From: Gammaproteobacteria bacterium
GTDB taxonomy: Bacteria > Pseudomonadota > Gammaproteobacteria > Pseudomonadales > Azotimanducaceae
Assembly (NCBI GenBank): GCA_002719135.1
Contig: PBGU01000018.1
Coordinates: forward strand, 17,523 to 22,671
Length of the DNA: 5,149 nucleotides
Reading direction: 5' to 3'
Below are positions 5,020 to 5,149 of the stretch, piece by piece. Each line of letters opens with the position of its first letter. Positions within the stretch are counted from its first letter, which is position 1. The notes under the pieces are model-generated. The model made no database searches. It was not told where the DNA came from and saw nothing but the letters and a program-made list of their open reading frames with translations. The position numbers and the translations under genes are program-made.

Positions 5020-5149
5020 GGAGTCACCCGTACGCGATTCTCGGGCCGCAGACGTTGTTCCGTTGCATCCGCCGTTCGTTGTGATCCGATCGCGAAAAAC
5101 CATCCTTTACCTAGGTCACAAAGCGCTCAGTTGGCCATATCCGCGGTTA
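5020..5149. other. Region downstream of arsC with no supported gene
   Basis: About 130 bp to the window edge. There is no clear intrinsic terminator for arsC. Short minus-strand frames entering from the right edge end at TGA codons 5129-5127 and 5118-5116, so the last few codons of a leftward gene beyond the edge cannot be excluded. ACCTAGGT (5109-5116) is a perfect 8-bp palindrome of unknown meaning. Confidence 0.4.

Noticed and set aside
5002..5103. Minus-strand 33-codon frame with AAAGG directly before its ATG at 5103
   Set aside because: It overlaps the end of arsC, has no recognisable sequence, and the purine run touches the ATG with no spacer.
5079..5121. TTGTGA and TCACAA as an inverted repeat downstream of arsC
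   Set aside because: Six-base arms 31 bp apart are expected by chance, and the spacing does not fit a CRP-type site.

Overview
The window looks like bacterial chromosome from an aerobic, heterotrophic, Proteobacteria-like organism with moderate G+C. The grounds are dense genes, short intergenic gaps, Shine-Dalgarno-led starts and best family matches by eye to proteobacterial proteins (RhlG-like reductase, CYP153-type P450, R773-type ArsC). No rRNA, tRNA, CRISPR, insertion sequence or phage gene was seen, so a species cannot be named.

Layout: a DUF35/OB-fold acyl-CoA-associated protein runs leftward off the left edge (1-296, minus). A divergent 188-bp gap separates it from an RhlG-like short-chain dehydrogenase (485-1282, plus). 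Convergent to that is a leftward block of three genes: a CYP153-like cytochrome P450 (4553-3297), a luciferase-like flavin monooxygenase (3300-2302) whose TTG start overlaps the P450 stop as TTGA, and, after a 71-bp gap, a class I fructose-bisphosphate aldolase (2230-1322). Divergent from the P450 is a rightward arsenate-reductase-like gene (4666-5019), followed by about 130 bp with no supported gene.

The most striking item is the last gene. Read from its proper ATG at 4666, it has an in-frame TGA at 4699-4701, exactly where R773-type ArsC carries its catalytic Cys12. The protein continues in frame for a full ArsC domain, with His8, Ser15, Arg60, Arg94 and Arg107 at the same numbered positions as in R773 ArsC. 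Just downstream of the TGA is a hairpin with a perfect 7-bp upper stem and a G in a 6-nt apical loop, as expected of a bacterial SECIS. TGA ends two other genes in this window normally, so the code is not globally reassigned. The best reading is a selenocysteine-containing ArsC that ordinary gene callers would truncate to a 96-residue protein without its active site. From memory, Sec-containing ArsC-like proteins have been reported in marine metagenome surveys, so the family may not be new, but this is a clear and complete example.

The P450 and flavin monooxygenase are probably translationally coupled and may act on the same hydrophobic substrate. The OB-fold protein and the RhlG-like reductase both fit acyl-thioester chemistry. 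A link between these genes and the selenoprotein is not shown by the sequence.
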